Assembly: GCF_014207565.1 (NCBI RefSeq)
Contig: NZ_JACHGJ010000001.1
Span: 496,001-560,000 of the forward strand
Direction of reading: 5' to 3'
Origin: Spirochaeta isovalerica
GTDB taxonomy: Bacteria > Spirochaetota > Spirochaetia > DSM-2461
Length of the DNA: 64,000 nt
The notes below the pieces were generated by a model. That model was given only the letters and a program-made list of their open reading frames with translations. It had not been told where the DNA came from and made no database searches. The position numbers and the translations under genes are program-made. This document shows positions 14,897-24,299 of the stretch, in pieces (positions within the stretch are counted from its first letter, which is position 1; every line of letters starts with the position of its first letter).

Positions 14897-16402
14897 CTAA
14901 CGTTTTATATCAAGTTCTTTTATTAATCTAGAAAGATAAGTTCTCTGTATTCCCAAAGAATCGGAGGCTTCTGTCTGATTACCCGAGAAATCCTTAAGAG
15001 TCTTTTGAATGAACTCTTTTTTGAACAGATTAACAGCATCTTTCAAGGTGCTATCGGAATATTTATCTTCCGGATCTTCATCCTGATTGGGAAGAAGCAG
15101 ATCTTTGGGATATACAACATCCGAAGTAGCAATTATCACAGCCCTTTCAACAGAATTCTCCAATTCTCGGACGTTTCCGGGCCAAGAGTATGATAACATA
15201 GCTTCTACAGAAGAAGAAGAAAAGCCTTTGATATTTTTATTATTTTTTATGTTAAATTTTTTCAAAAAGTATTCAGCCAACGGGAGAATATCCTCTCTTC
15301 TTTTCTTCAGTGGAGGAATCTCGAGAGGTAGAACATTAAGTCTGTAAAAAAGATCCTCACGGAAATGTCCGAGGCGTACTTCCTCGGTAAGATTTCTATT
15401 CGTCGCGGCGATAATCCTCACATCGACCTTTACTAAAGCGTTAGACCCCACCTTCTCAAAAGATCCATGTTGGATAACACGAAGAAGCTTGGCTTGCATC
15501 GATATAGGCAGCTCTCCTATCTCATCCAGGAAAATAGTCCCTTTGTCAGCCAACTCAAATCGACCGGTATGGTCTGTCACCGCATCTGTAAAAGCGCCTT
15601 TTATATGGCCGAATAACTCACTTTCTATAAGGTTCTCAGGAATGGCTGCGCAATTTACTTTGATAAAAGCTAAATCGCTTCTAAGACTATATTTATGTAT
15701 CTGTTCCGCAAATAATTCTTTCCCGGTGCCGCTATCTCCACTTATGAGAATTGGTGATGAGGATTGTGCGATTTTTTTGACAATTGCCAGTTTTTCATCA
15801 ATTATCCCGCTTTTATAGACGAAAGGATGATACTGACTCGTCTGAATCTGTCCTTTGAGTTTAAAAAGCTCCTTATTCATCTGCTGGTATTGTTTTGCAT
15901 TCTGGAAAGCAAGACCAGCCTGTGTAGAAAAGATCTCGAGCCATTCAAGATCTTCGTCTGTAAAGGAACGTCCGGACTCTTTATTTATAACCTCAATAAC
16001 ACCGACACACTGATCCTTGACTCGCATGGGAACAGCCAGTATGGAGGTTGTGGCATAGCCAACTTTTTCGCTTATTTTAGAGAAAAATCGAGGATCCTCT
16101 TCGACATCATTGACAATAAGAGAACGGTTGTTCTGAGCTACCCATCCGGCAATACCCTCTCCCATTTTCACGGAAAATTTCTTTACTTCCGAACCTTTCG
16201 GCCCGAGAGCAATCTCAAAAAACAACTCATTCGTTTCTCTATCAACTAAAAGGAGAGATGATGCATCTCCCCCTGTAAGCTTACTGGCAGATTCAAGAAT
16301 CTGAGTAAGAAGAGATTTAACATCTGTATAATTTGAATTAATAAAGCTATTAATTTCTATTAAGGTGTTAAATCTCTTTATGTCAATCTGATCTTTAAAC
16401 AT
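14897..16402 (-). CDS. GAF-domain sigma54-dependent transcription activator (NtrC/NifA family)
   Basis: 501 residues: GAF domain at about 15-170, AAA+ domain at about 195-420 with Walker A GDSGTGKE (222-229) and Walker B FLDE (291-294), and a Fis-type helix-turn-helix at about 455-500 (NQTEASDSLGIQRTYLSRLIKEL). The sigma54-contact loop reads GAFTDA (269-274) instead of the usual GAFTGA. It has no receiver domain, so it should answer to a small molecule bound by GAF, not to phosphorylation. It follows the CMK-S1 gene by 14 nt and has no clear Shine-Dalgarno sequence. Its targets and ligand are not evident. Confidence 0.9.
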   Translation of the reverse strand: MFKDQIDIKRFNTLIEINSFINSNYTDVKSLLTQILESASKLTGGDASSLLLVDRETNELFFEIALGPKGSEVKKFSVKMGEGIAGWVAQNNRSLIVNDVEEDPRFFSKISEKVGYATTSILAVPMRVKDQCVGVIEVINKESGRSFTDEDLEWLEIFSTQAGLAFQNAKQYQQMNKELFKLKGQIQTSQYHPFVYKSGIIDEKLAIVKKIAQSSSPILISGDSGTGKELFAEQIHKYSLRSDLAFIKVNCAAIPENLIESELFGHIKGAFTDAVTDHTGRFELADKGTIFLDEIGELPISMQAKLLRVIQHGSFEKVGSNALVKVDVRIIAATNRNLTEEVRLGHFREDLFYRLNVLPLEIPPLKKRREDILPLAEYFLKKFNIKNNKNIKGFSSSSVEAMLSYSWPGNVRELENSVERAVIIATSDVVYPKDLLLPNQDEDPEDKYSDSTLKDAVNLFKKEFIQKTLKDFSGNQTEASDSLGIQRTYLSRLIKELDIKR

Positions 16403-16416
16403 CAGTTAAAATCGGA

Positions 16417-18768
16417 TTAATCGTTGTTAATCATATCTCCAAGTGTAAAAGTGGAATCTTCTTCCTCTTCATGCATATACTTGGAAATCTCAGCTTTCTG
16501 TTCCCTGAGCTTTAATTCTTTCACAGAAAGAGACAGTCTCTGTCTGGAAGGATTAATCTCGGTAACAGCCGCTGTTATTTTATCTCCGACATTAAATTTC
16601 GCAAGGATCTCTTCCGGATCGTCATCGCGATTTACTGTAAGATTGTTTTTATGAATCAGGCCTTCAATATCTCCGGGAACTTTTACAAAAAGACCGAAAT
16701 CAGTCTTATTCGTTATTTCACCTTCTATCACGCTACCGCGGGGATAGCTGTTTTCAAGTGTCTCCCATGGATCTTGTGAAAGCTGTTTTACTCCAAGAGA
16801 GATTCTTCTGGATTCAGGATCGACTCCAATTACAGAAACCTCTACTTCTTCGCCTTCTTTAAGAACAGAAGATATATTCTTTATTTTTCTGGTCCAGGAC
16901 ATATCGTCAGCATGGAGAAATCCATCGATACCCTCTTCCAGCTCAATAAACGCACCGGCGTTAGTTATCTTTTTAACGGTTCTCTTTAAGACCTTTCCTA
17001 CGGGATATTCATCAATAATCGAATCCCAGGGGTTGGGCATGACCTGTTTGATACCGAGAGAAATTCTTCCCTGCTGTATATCATAACCCAGAATCATAAC
17101 TTCAACCTCATCTCCAATGGAGAGAACTTCCTGAGGATGTTTAATTCTTTTAACCCATGAAAGTTCCGAGATATGAACCAGACCTTCGATACCCTCTTCT
17201 ATTTCAACAAATGCGCCAAAGTCAGTCAGTTTGGTAACTTTCCCTTTAACGACATCTTCAACATTGTATCTGCTTTCAAATGTAGACCAGGGATCTTCAG
17301 TAAAATGCTTAAGTGAAAGGTTAATTTTGTTGTCTTCAGGCTCAAGTCTGATAACTTTAAGCTTGATTTCCTGATCTTTCTTAACAAAATCTTTGGGTCT
17401 TGTTACATGACCCCAGCTCATATCATTTATGTGAAGCAACCCGTCAAAACCACCGAGGTCAATAAAAGCACCGAATGAAGTGAAGCTTTTAACAATACCG
17501 GTAACTTCATCACCGATTTTCACATTCTCAAAAAACTCATTTCTTTTGCCTTCAATTTCTTTTTCGAGCCATTCTCTTCTGGAAACAACAATATTGACTC
17601 TTTTTTCATTATAAAGTCTTTCAATAAGAAACATGCTCTTCAGGCCGATGTATTCTTCAGGATTCTCAACTCTGGAAATATCTACTTTTGATATGGGGAT
17701 AAAAGCGCGGAACTCTGTTCCGAAGTCGACCTCAAATCCACCTTTAATGCTCTTTACAATTTTACCTTCAACAGGTGTTTTGTCCTGAAATGCGTCTTTC
17801 AGTTTCTTCCAGATTACTTTTGAATCAGCTTTCTTTTTGGAAACAACGATATCTCCGTTTTTTCCTTCCTTTTTCACAAGGACAACACTGATTGTTTCTC
17901 CAGTTGCGGGAACATTATCAAAATCTTCTACAGGTATTTTCCCTTCAGATTTGTAACCAATATCTATATAAACATAATCGGAATCTACCTGAATGACCTC
18001 TCCGTCAACGAGCTGTCCTTCTTCAAGGCTTTCCAGCCCTTTCAGGTATTCTTCCTGAAGTTCCTGTTGGTTGCTGTCTAATGTTTTTGCGTCCATCTCT
18101 GCCATACTTGTACCGTTCTCCTGACTTTTTAAACGATTATCATTAATTTTCTCTGTTACTTTCTCACATACTTCTTCAATGGTCAAGTCAGAAGTATCCA
18201 AATATAAAGCGTCCCCGGCAATAATGAGGCTGCCTTCCTTTTTATTCCTGTCTATCCTGTCCCGCTCTTTTATGCTTTCGACTATTTCTTCAAAAGAGCG
18301 ATCACTGACACCCTGGTCTTTTCTTCTCTTTGCCCGAATCTCAGGACTGGCATCCAGAAATATTTTTATTTCAGCATGGGGGAAAACAACTGTAGTCATA
18401 TCGCGGCCTTCTGCGACCAGGTCCATGGAACGGGCAATACGTCTCAAGTTTTCATTGACTATATGACGAACCGGTACAACCGCTGAGATCTGTGCGACGA
18501 GAGAATCTATCTGATCTGTATGAAGATCATCTTCCACATCTACTTCATTGAGATAAAGTCTTCCCTCTTCGATTTTAAAGTTACAAGCTTCAGCTCCCGC
18601 TATAAGCTCATCTTCATTATTATAATCTATGTCATTATTCAGTGCGTACTTTGTAATCGCCCGATAAAAATTACCGGAATTCAAATTGAAGAAGCCATTG
18701 TCTCTGGCAATCTTCGAAGAAATTGTACTTTTTCCGACTCCTGCCGGACCATCAATTGCCACGATCAT
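16417..18768 (-). CDS. Fused cytidylate kinase and ribosomal protein S1
   Basis: 783 residues. Residues 1-215 are a complete CMP kinase (P-loop GPAGVGKST, VAEGRDMTTVVFPHA, KRRKDQG), which phosphorylates CMP and dCMP. After a linker of about 30 residues come six S1 RNA-binding repeats (about 250-770), marked by recurring GAFIDL/GAFVEI-GLLHISELSW cores; the first two are the divergent ribosome-binding type. In most bacteria cmk and rpsA are neighbouring genes; here they form one frame, as in Treponema pallidum TP0279. No frameshift is seen. The start overlaps the RluB-type gene stop by 4 nt (ATGA). Confidence 0.93.
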   Translation of the reverse strand: MIVAIDGPAGVGKSTISSKIARDNGFFNLNSGNFYRAITKYALNNDIDYNNEDELIAGAEACNFKIEEGRLYLNEVDVEDDLHTDQIDSLVAQISAVVPVRHIVNENLRRIARSMDLVAEGRDMTTVVFPHAEIKIFLDASPEIRAKRRKDQGVSDRSFEEIVESIKERDRIDRNKKEGSLIIAGDALYLDTSDLTIEEVCEKVTEKINDNRLKSQENGTSMAEMDAKTLDSNQQELQEEYLKGLESLEEGQLVDGEVIQVDSDYVYIDIGYKSEGKIPVEDFDNVPATGETISVVLVKKEGKNGDIVVSKKKADSKVIWKKLKDAFQDKTPVEGKIVKSIKGGFEVDFGTEFRAFIPISKVDISRVENPEEYIGLKSMFLIERLYNEKRVNIVVSRREWLEKEIEGKRNEFFENVKIGDEVTGIVKSFTSFGAFIDLGGFDGLLHINDMSWGHVTRPKDFVKKDQEIKLKVIRLEPEDNKINLSLKHFTEDPWSTFESRYNVEDVVKGKVTKLTDFGAFVEIEEGIEGLVHISELSWVKRIKHPQEVLSIGDEVEVMILGYDIQQGRISLGIKQVMPNPWDSIIDEYPVGKVLKRTVKKITNAGAFIELEEGIDGFLHADDMSWTRKIKNISSVLKEGEEVEVSVIGVDPESRRISLGVKQLSQDPWETLENSYPRGSVIEGEITNKTDFGLFVKVPGDIEGLIHKNNLTVNRDDDPEEILAKFNVGDKITAAVTEINPSRQRLSLSVKELKLREQKAEISKYMHEEEEDSTFTLGDMINND

Positions 18769-19529
18769 TTGATATTGTGCCTGTTCCCTTTATTATTGTA
18801 TTTTCCATTTTTGCTGGAACTGTCCCGTAATAAAGATTTAATCTCACGTTCCGATAAATGCCTGAAATGTCCTGAATTGATTCCTGTCAGTTTGACATTT
18901 CCGATTCTGATGCGATGAACCTTTTTGACATTAATATTTTGCGATTGAAAAACTTTCCTGAGCTCACGGTTTTTACCTTCTTCGAGAACTATGTTCACAG
19001 AATTTGTTCCATTTAACTTGTAGCTTTTCATTTTAAAAAACTCACCACCGACATAAATGCCCTTTTTGAAGTTTTCCATCAGTTCTTCGGGGATTTCTTT
19101 TTTCGTTGTAACGACATATTCTTTTTCTACATGAGAGGATGGATGGGTCATTTTTTTTGCGAAATCACCGTCATTAGTAAAAAAAATGAGACCGGATGTT
19201 AAGTAATCCAGTCTTCCGACATTGAACAAACGCTGCTTTATCACCGGTGAAATGAGATCTATTGCCAGAGATCGGCCATCGGGATCTTCATTTGAGCAAA
19301 GGAATTTTGAAGGTTTGTGCAAGGCGATATAAATATTTTTTCTGGTAGGTTTTATCAACCTCCCATCCATTGTTACCCTGTCATCGTCATCAACTTTTGT
19401 TCCTGGCTGAATGACCACGGATCCGTTAACGGAGACTCTCCCCTGTGAAATAATCTCTTCACATTTTCGCCTCGAAGCAACTCCGCATCGGGCCATATAT
19501 AATTGCAATCTTACTTTTTCATTATCCAT
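18765..19529 (-). CDS. rRNA pseudouridine synthase of the RsuA/RluB family
   Basis: 254 residues: an S4 RNA-binding domain (about 6-65, LARCGVASRRKCEEIISQGRVSVNG style) followed by the pseudouridine synthase domain with the catalytic Asp in GRLDYLTSGLIFFTNDG. The C-terminus is a basic, Asn/Lys-rich tail. RluB modifies 23S rRNA and RsuA 16S rRNA; the neighbourhood scpA-scpB-rluB-cmk is the conserved context of RluB in many bacteria, which favours that substrate. Confidence 0.88.
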   Translation of the reverse strand: MDNEKVRLQLYMARCGVASRRKCEEIISQGRVSVNGSVVIQPGTKVDDDDRVTMDGRLIKPTRKNIYIALHKPSKFLCSNEDPDGRSLAIDLISPVIKQRLFNVGRLDYLTSGLIFFTNDGDFAKKMTHPSSHVEKEYVVTTKKEIPEELMENFKKGIYVGGEFFKMKSYKLNGTNSVNIVLEEGKNRELRKVFQSQNINVKKVHRIRIGNVKLTGINSGHFRHLSEREIKSLLRDSSSKNGKYNNKGNRHNIK

Positions 19530-20061
19530 TTAATTCGAACCTGTCTCTATCCTGTTCATCTAATTTAGGAAGATCGGCGATACTGTTCAAACGGAATGCT
19601 TTCAGGAATTCACTCGTCGTTCCATATAAAAGAGGTTTTCCCGGTACATCTTTTTTCCCGACCTCTTTAACAAGCCCCTTTCTTATCAGTAACCTGATCA
19701 TATTGTCAGCGGAAACTCCCCGGATATTTTCCACTTCAGTTTTTGTTAATGGCTGAGAATACGCGATTATCGAAAGAGTTTCCATAGCTGCCCGGGAAAG
19801 TTTTTCATCATTCTTCTTTCCATAATGATCTTTCAGTATACTCCAAAGCTCTTCTTTTGGAGAAAATGTAAAACCTCCGGAAATCTCAACCAACTCTATT
19901 CCATGATAACTCTCTGTATATTTCTCTTTTATGATTGCCAGCGCTTCAACTATGATATTTTCCGCCAGTTCACTGACCCGGACCAGCTGTTTCAAAGATA
20001 CAGGCTCATTCTCCAGAAAAATAATCGATTCAATAATTGCAGTTTCTTTACTGAGCTCCAT
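19522..20061 (-). CDS. scpB: Segregation and condensation protein B
   Basis: 180 residues from ATG 20061, with two winged-helix domains (SRAAMETLSIIAYSQPLTKTEVENIRGV is the family hallmark). ScpB dimers bind ScpA and the SMC ATPase to form the chromosome-condensing SMC complex. A TTG 18 nt upstream extends the frame, but the ATG at 20061 fits the family N-terminus and has AGGGG 10 nt upstream. The gene overlaps scpA by 14 nt and the pseudouridine synthase gene by 8 nt, so the three are coupled. No smc gene is in the window. Confidence 0.92.
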   Translation of the reverse strand: MELSKETAIIESIIFLENEPVSLKQLVRVSELAENIIVEALAIIKEKYTESYHGIELVEISGGFTFSPKEELWSILKDHYGKKNDEKLSRAAMETLSIIAYSQPLTKTEVENIRGVSADNMIRLLIRKGLVKEVGKKDVPGKPLLYGTTSEFLKAFRLNSIADLPKLDEQDRDRFELNG

Positions 20062-20797
20062 TGCTGATATCCCCTGCAAATCTTGTAATTTTAATATCTC
20101 CGAAAAGTCGATTCTGATAAAATGCGATATTACTGCTCTTAGCCATTTCCAGTATGGCGAGAAAGGCGCAGATGACTTCCATAACGGAGTCAGGATTTAT
20201 TATCAGTTCATTAAAATAAAATTCAGGTTTTTTTTCAAGCAATTCATTTATCAGTGTGATTTTTTCATTTACAGAAACTTCTTCATACAAATTAACGATT
20301 CTTTCAGAATTGAAATTTTTCATTACATGCGAAAAACTCTTCAGAAGATCCCAGACTTCGATTTCTTCCCAAAGATTGTCTTCTTCCGCAAAAGGGAGTA
20401 TTTTCTGAGTTTTCTTTCTTTCTATAACCCATTCACTTTTTTTCTCTTTATCTGTCATCAGTTCTGAGAGCTTTTTAAATTTCTGATAATCAATCAGTTT
20501 TGCAACCAGTTCCTGCCTCGGATCTTCAACCTCATCATCAAGGTTTATTTCCACCGGCAGTAAAAGCCGGGATTTAATATATAACAACGTTGAGGCCAAC
20601 ACGTAAAATTCTGTGATATTTTCCAGATCTACCTGGGTTGCATATTTAAGATATTCAATATACTGTTCGGTAATTTCATGTATTGGGATATCGTATATAT
20701 TGACTTCATTTTTTCGGATTAAAAAGAGTAGAAGATCCAGAGGACCTTCAAAGTGATCCAGCTTGTACTTCTGTCTGCTTTCCTTCTGAGTTTCCAT
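20048..20797 (-). CDS. scpA: Segregation and condensation protein A
   Basis: 249 residues, kleisin family: N-terminal FEGPLDLLLFLIRKNEVNIYDIPI and ITEQYIEYL are diagnostic, followed by an acidic linker and a C-terminal winged helix. It bridges the SMC heads together with ScpB. It is the first gene of the scpA-scpB-rluB-cmk/rpsA operon. GGGAG lies 11 nt before the ATG, and TATAAT with a poor -35 box lies about 50 nt upstream. Confidence 0.92.
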   Translation of the reverse strand: METQKESRQKYKLDHFEGPLDLLLFLIRKNEVNIYDIPIHEITEQYIEYLKYATQVDLENITEFYVLASTLLYIKSRLLLPVEINLDDEVEDPRQELVAKLIDYQKFKKLSELMTDKEKKSEWVIERKKTQKILPFAEEDNLWEEIEVWDLLKSFSHVMKNFNSERIVNLYEEVSVNEKITLINELLEKKPEFYFNELIINPDSVMEVICAFLAILEMAKSSNIAFYQNRLFGDIKITRFAGDISNGAQ

Positions 20798-20891
20798 AAT
20801 AACTTATCTCCCAGTATATCATACAAAAACATAATTATATCGATTCAAAGTAAAACAGTACAGCTCTACGCCCCGTTGAATTAATCAAAGA

Positions 20892-20916
20892 ACGAGGTGT
20901 AAAATCTACACCTCGT
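20892..20916 (-). terminator. Probable recA terminator
   Basis: A perfect 10-bp stem (20892-20901 with 20907-20916) and 5-nt loop lie 11 nt after the recA stop codon. The T tract after it on the minus strand is weak (TCTTTGATT), so termination may be incomplete. Confidence 0.6.
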
Positions 20917-20927
20917 ATCGAATCAAA

Positions 20928-22031
20928 TCAAACGTCTTCAATAACAACAGGTTTTTCTGCTGCCTTTTTCTTCTCCGGCAACTTTTCTGCATCACCATTT
21001 TTGGATGGGAAAATAATTTCTCTCAGTCTGTTTTCCAGATCTTTGAATATTTCAGGATTGTCCTGTAAATAGGTCTTAACGTTTTCCCGGCCCTGACCAA
21101 TTCTTTCATCTTTATAAGAATACCAGCTTCCGCTTTTCTGAAGAAGATTGTATTTCAATCCACCATCGATAAGGCTGGCTTCACCGGATAAGCCTTTCCC
21201 GAATATAATCTCCAGTTCAGCTTTTCTAAAAGGAGGAGCTACTTTGTTTTTAACTATTTTTACGCGGACTCTGTTTCCAATGGCATCTTCGGTTCCTTTG
21301 GACATAGTCTCAATTTTACGGACTTCAATCCTGAGTGAAGAATAAAATTTCAGAGCTTTTCCACCGGTTGTTGTTTCGGGATTTCCGAACATAACACCTA
21401 TTTTCATTCTGATCTGATTTATAAAAATCAGACAGGTACTGGACTTGGCAATAATGGATGTGAGTTTTCTTAACGCCTGACTCATAAGTCGTGCCTGGAG
21501 TCCAACATGAGAATCACCCATTTCCCCTTCAATTTCAGCTCTGGGTGTTAACGCAGCAACGGAGTCAACAATTATGATATCTACAGAACCTGACCTTACA
21601 AGAGATTCGGCAATCTCAAGAGCCTGTTCTCCCGTATCAGGCTGTGAAACCCATAACTCATCGATATTAACACCTAGATTTTTTGCGTAGACAGGATCAA
21701 GGGCATGCTCGGCATCAATAAAGGCGGCGATTCCTCCCGCTTTCTGAGCTTCCGCTATAGCATGAAGAGCCAGCGTCGTTTTTCCTGAAGATTCCGGACC
21801 GTAAACCTCGATAATTCTGCCTTTAGGGTATCCACCAACTCCCAGGGCTTCATCGAGAAGAATTGAACCTGAAGGTATGGTTTCGATCTGAAGGTCAAGC
21901 TTATCTCCCATTCTCATAAGAGAGCCTTTACCGTATTCTTTATCTATCTGAAGCCGAACTGCTTCAATTGCTTTGCTTTTCCCTTCCTGGTCCGATATTT
22001 TGGTTATCTGTTCTGTTGATTTTTTTGCCAT
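20928..22031 (-). CDS. recA: Recombinase RecA
   Basis: 367 residues from ATG 22031, which has GGGAGGG 5 nt upstream; a longer frame reaches back to 22052 but lacks a site. It is the DNA strand-exchange ATPase of recombination and DNA repair. Visible are Walker [10 protein letters not shown], the VDSVAALTP Walker B region, the L1/L2 DNA-binding loops ([41 protein letters not shown]) and an acidic, Lys-rich C-terminal tail. It has its own promoter with a candidate LexA-like operator and is followed by a hairpin. Confidence 0.97.
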   Translation of the reverse strand: MAKKSTEQITKISDQEGKSKAIEAVRLQIDKEYGKGSLMRMGDKLDLQIETIPSGSILLDEALGVGGYPKGRIIEVYGPESSGKTTLALHAIAEAQKAGGIAAFIDAEHALDPVYAKNLGVNIDELWVSQPDTGEQALEIAESLVRSGSVDIIIVDSVAALTPRAEIEGEMGDSHVGLQARLMSQALRKLTSIIAKSSTCLIFINQIRMKIGVMFGNPETTTGGKALKFYSSLRIEVRKIETMSKGTEDAIGNRVRVKIVKNKVAPPFRKAELEIIFGKGLSGEASLIDGGLKYNLLQKSGSWYSYKDERIGQGRENVKTYLQDNPEIFKDLENRLREIIFPSKNGDAEKLPEKKKAAEKPVVIEDV

Positions 22032-22084
22032 ATATCCCTCCCGATATAACAAACGAGCCTATTAACCTTGTCGCTTCAATAAAG

Positions 22085-22113
22085 ATAATAAACGTATCAA
22101 GTTTGATGAGCAA
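22085..22113 (-). promoter_or_regulatory. recA promoter with possible LexA-type operator
   Basis: On the minus strand TTGCTC (22108-22113), a 17-nt spacer and TATTAT (22085-22090) form a good promoter about 50 nt before the ATG. Overlapping the -35 box, the plus strand reads TTTG-N5-CAAG (22102-22114), one base from TTTG-N5-CAAA, the motif reported for Leptospira LexA. No E. coli- or Bacillus-type SOS box was seen. Confidence 0.5.
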
Positions 22114-22147
22114 GCTTATTTTACAACTTAACGTATGTTTCGTCGAT

Positions 22148-23227
22148 TTATTTAATAATGGATCTGACAGAGACAGCTGTCAATACGATTTTTCCGCCTA
22201 AGTTCCGGATTTGTCCCAGGATCTCCATAGGCACAGATTCGTTAAGAGAAGTTTCAAAAGGAATCTCGACACTCACAATACCTTCAAGGATTTTTTCCTC
22301 TTCATAACCGACTAGCAAATCGAGTTTAATTTTGTCTTCTTCGTAACTGATATTGGTTATCCTGCCTGTCCAGAGAACATAACAGTTTCTGTAAAGCAAA
22401 GGGTTTTCTGCAACTTGCCGGTAATTGAAATTGGTTTTCAATGTCACCATATTTGGTTGTTCGATCAGATTCTCCAGGAGAGAGATCTTACTCTTTAGTT
22501 CATCAGAGGCATTTGACATTTTTATCTTGTTGATTTTCATCTGCAGTGAATTATCATCAAAATTGTGAAAATCTTCTACGGCAGACTTAAAAAGGCTTTT
22601 TATCTCATCTCCGGTCATCTGGAAAACAAAATTTCCATCCATATTGATCAAGGGGCCGATGTAATTATCAAGTGAAAGATTGACAGCCTGCTCTCGAATA
22701 TTTTTATCGACCTTTATATAAGGATATAAAGCAAAACTTCCGGCTGCCACGACGACTATCAGAGTCATAATAATCATAAACTGTTTTAAAAGAGGATGAA
22801 ATCCTTTCATCTTTGGAGTTAATTTGTAGAACTTATTAGAAGTTATGTATTCTTCAAGTTCTGAAGTACTTTTTATTTTTTTAAGAGTTTCCAACCCTTT
22901 TCGTGCCAGCCGGTTATCCGGTTCCAGATCAAGAACATTAAGCCACAGTCTTGCGGCGTTTGCCTGGTCCTTTTTTTTCAGATTGACCGCGGCAAGATAG
23001 AGTCTTGATTCAATATTTTCATTGTTTACCTGAAGACTGCGTTTGAAATAGAACTCCGATCCTCCAAGGTCTCTTGTGTGCAGACATGAGATACCGAGAA
23101 GGAAATAGAATAGTTCGTCTTCAAGATATAAAGGCACTTTCGGCTCCAGAAACCGAATAGCCTGAGGGTATTTCCCAGAACGAATTAATCTGTATGCTTT
23201 CTTAAGATCTTTATTCTGCACTTTCAT
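22148..23227 (-). CDS. TPR protein with one membrane helix, unknown
   Basis: 359 residues. The N-terminal 120 residues contain TPR-like helical pairs (AYRLIRSGKYPQAIRFLEPKV, LGGSEFYFKRSLQVNNENIE, ARLWLNVLDLEPDNRLARKG). One membrane helix lies at about 150-172. The C-terminal 185 residues are mixed alpha/beta, presumably outside the inner membrane, with a pattern (LLYRNCYVLWTGRITNISYEEDKIKL) like an OB-type small barrel. I do not recognise the family. It overlaps the gene before it by 17 nt, so it belongs to the operon rpe / TPR / exported protein / this gene. Confidence 0.65.
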   Translation of the reverse strand: MKVQNKDLKKAYRLIRSGKYPQAIRFLEPKVPLYLEDELFYFLLGISCLHTRDLGGSEFYFKRSLQVNNENIESRLYLAAVNLKKKDQANAARLWLNVLDLEPDNRLARKGLETLKKIKSTSELEEYITSNKFYKLTPKMKGFHPLLKQFMIIMTLIVVVAAGSFALYPYIKVDKNIREQAVNLSLDNYIGPLINMDGNFVFQMTGDEIKSLFKSAVEDFHNFDDNSLQMKINKIKMSNASDELKSKISLLENLIEQPNMVTLKTNFNYRQVAENPLLYRNCYVLWTGRITNISYEEDKIKLDLLVGYEEEKILEGIVSVEIPFETSLNESVPMEILGQIRNLGGKIVLTAVSVRSIIK

Positions 23228-24299
23228 CGGCGTTCAATTTTTCCAGTTCTTCCATTAACTTTTCAAGATAGTCCAGAGTGCTGTCTGTCAGCATTCCTGG
23301 ATTTGACAGTGAATCAATAATATCCCTGATTTGTTTTATTTTAACAAGAGATTGTACCAGGAAAGTTTTTTTTCCACCTCTTTGATTCTGCTGCAAAGTT
23401 TCAGAAGCCTCAGACGTCTCAACTTCATTGACAGTAGTAGATATAGTTTGTGTTTCTGTAGATTCAGGAGATTCATCCTTTAAGTTTATAGAAACCGAAT
23501 CCTGTGAATCAGCTGTGTCTACAGCTCTCAGAATAAGAGATACCGCAAGCGTGTTTCCGGGAAGAAGGTTTCTGGGGAAGTAAAGAAACATGATAGCACT
23601 GTCGTTTTTAGAATAAGGAGCGCTGGTAAAACTTCTTCCGATATTTGCTCGGTATTGAAAGTCAGCTTCATTCAAACGGCTCCAGTTCGCAGCTACAATC
23701 TTATCAGGGCTTGTATTTTGCACGAGAACCATAAGAGCCTTTTTTCTATCCCTGTCAATCAGACCGGAAATACAATAATCAAAGGATTTTGACGATTCAA
23801 CTTCATACTCACTGTTTACGTAGTTTTGAATCTCATCCTCTGAAAAAAGAAAACGGTTTTCAGCCTCAAATACAGTATCCAGAAGGATCTTTAAACCTGT
23901 ATTCACTGGCGTTTCAGAAGCATTTGAAATTGAAAATCCCATGGTGACGGAATCGGGAGACAGGAAAGAAAGCTCCTGACGCACTATTAACTTCTTTGAT
24001 CGCCAGATAAAGGTTCCACCGTTCTCGCCGGGATTGAATGTTTTCTTGAAATGAGATGATCCGCCAAGAATATACAGCTCATCATCTTCGTATACAGAAA
24101 AATTAGTAGATTCCGGTGATTCCTCTGTTAAAAGTGATTCCGTATATTCATTACCTGTCCAGAACAGCTTGAAATACCCGCTGCTCTCTAGAAAATCGAA
24201 AGTCAGATTTTCTCCGGCAATTTCAACTGAAAATAAGGGAAAGGAGAATATGAGAAGCAGTAGAACGATTTTATTTTTTTTATTCCTCAGCCTGTTCAT
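23211..24299 (-). CDS. Exported protein, unknown
   Basis: 362 residues with a basic start, a hydrophobic signal sequence (about 11-24) and a predicted cleavage near FSVEIA. Residues 25-255 are beta-rich; a Ser/Thr/Glu-rich low-complexity linker follows (about 260-305), then a helical C-terminus (LVKIKQIRDIIDSL, LDYLEKLMEELEKL). No enzyme motif was found. The gene overlaps both neighbours (20 nt and 17 nt), which suggests a three-protein envelope assembly. Likely periplasmic. Confidence 0.6.
   Translation of the reverse strand: MNRLRNKKNKIVLLLLIFSFPLFSVEIAGENLTFDFLESSGYFKLFWTGNEYTESLLTEESPESTNFSVYEDDELYILGGSSHFKKTFNPGENGGTFIWRSKKLIVRQELSFLSPDSVTMGFSISNASETPVNTGLKILLDTVFEAENRFLFSEDEIQNYVNSEYEVESSKSFDYCISGLIDRDRKKALMVLVQNTSPDKIVAANWSRLNEADFQYRANIGRSFTSAPYSKNDSAIMFLYFPRNLLPGNTLAVSLILRAVDTADSQDSVSINLKDESPESTETQTISTTVNEVETSEASETLQQNQRGGKKTFLVQSLVKIKQIRDIIDSLSNPGMLTDSTLDYLEKLMEELEKLNADESAE

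Noticed and set aside
16424-18918. Frameshift or misassembly as the cause of the CMK-S1 fusion
   Set aside because: The frame is continuous, both halves are complete, and the same fusion is known in Treponema.
22032-22052. Upstream in-frame start for recA
   Set aside because: The ATG at 22031 has a strong GGGAGGG site at the right distance; the upstream start lies before that site and adds seven residues foreign to the family.
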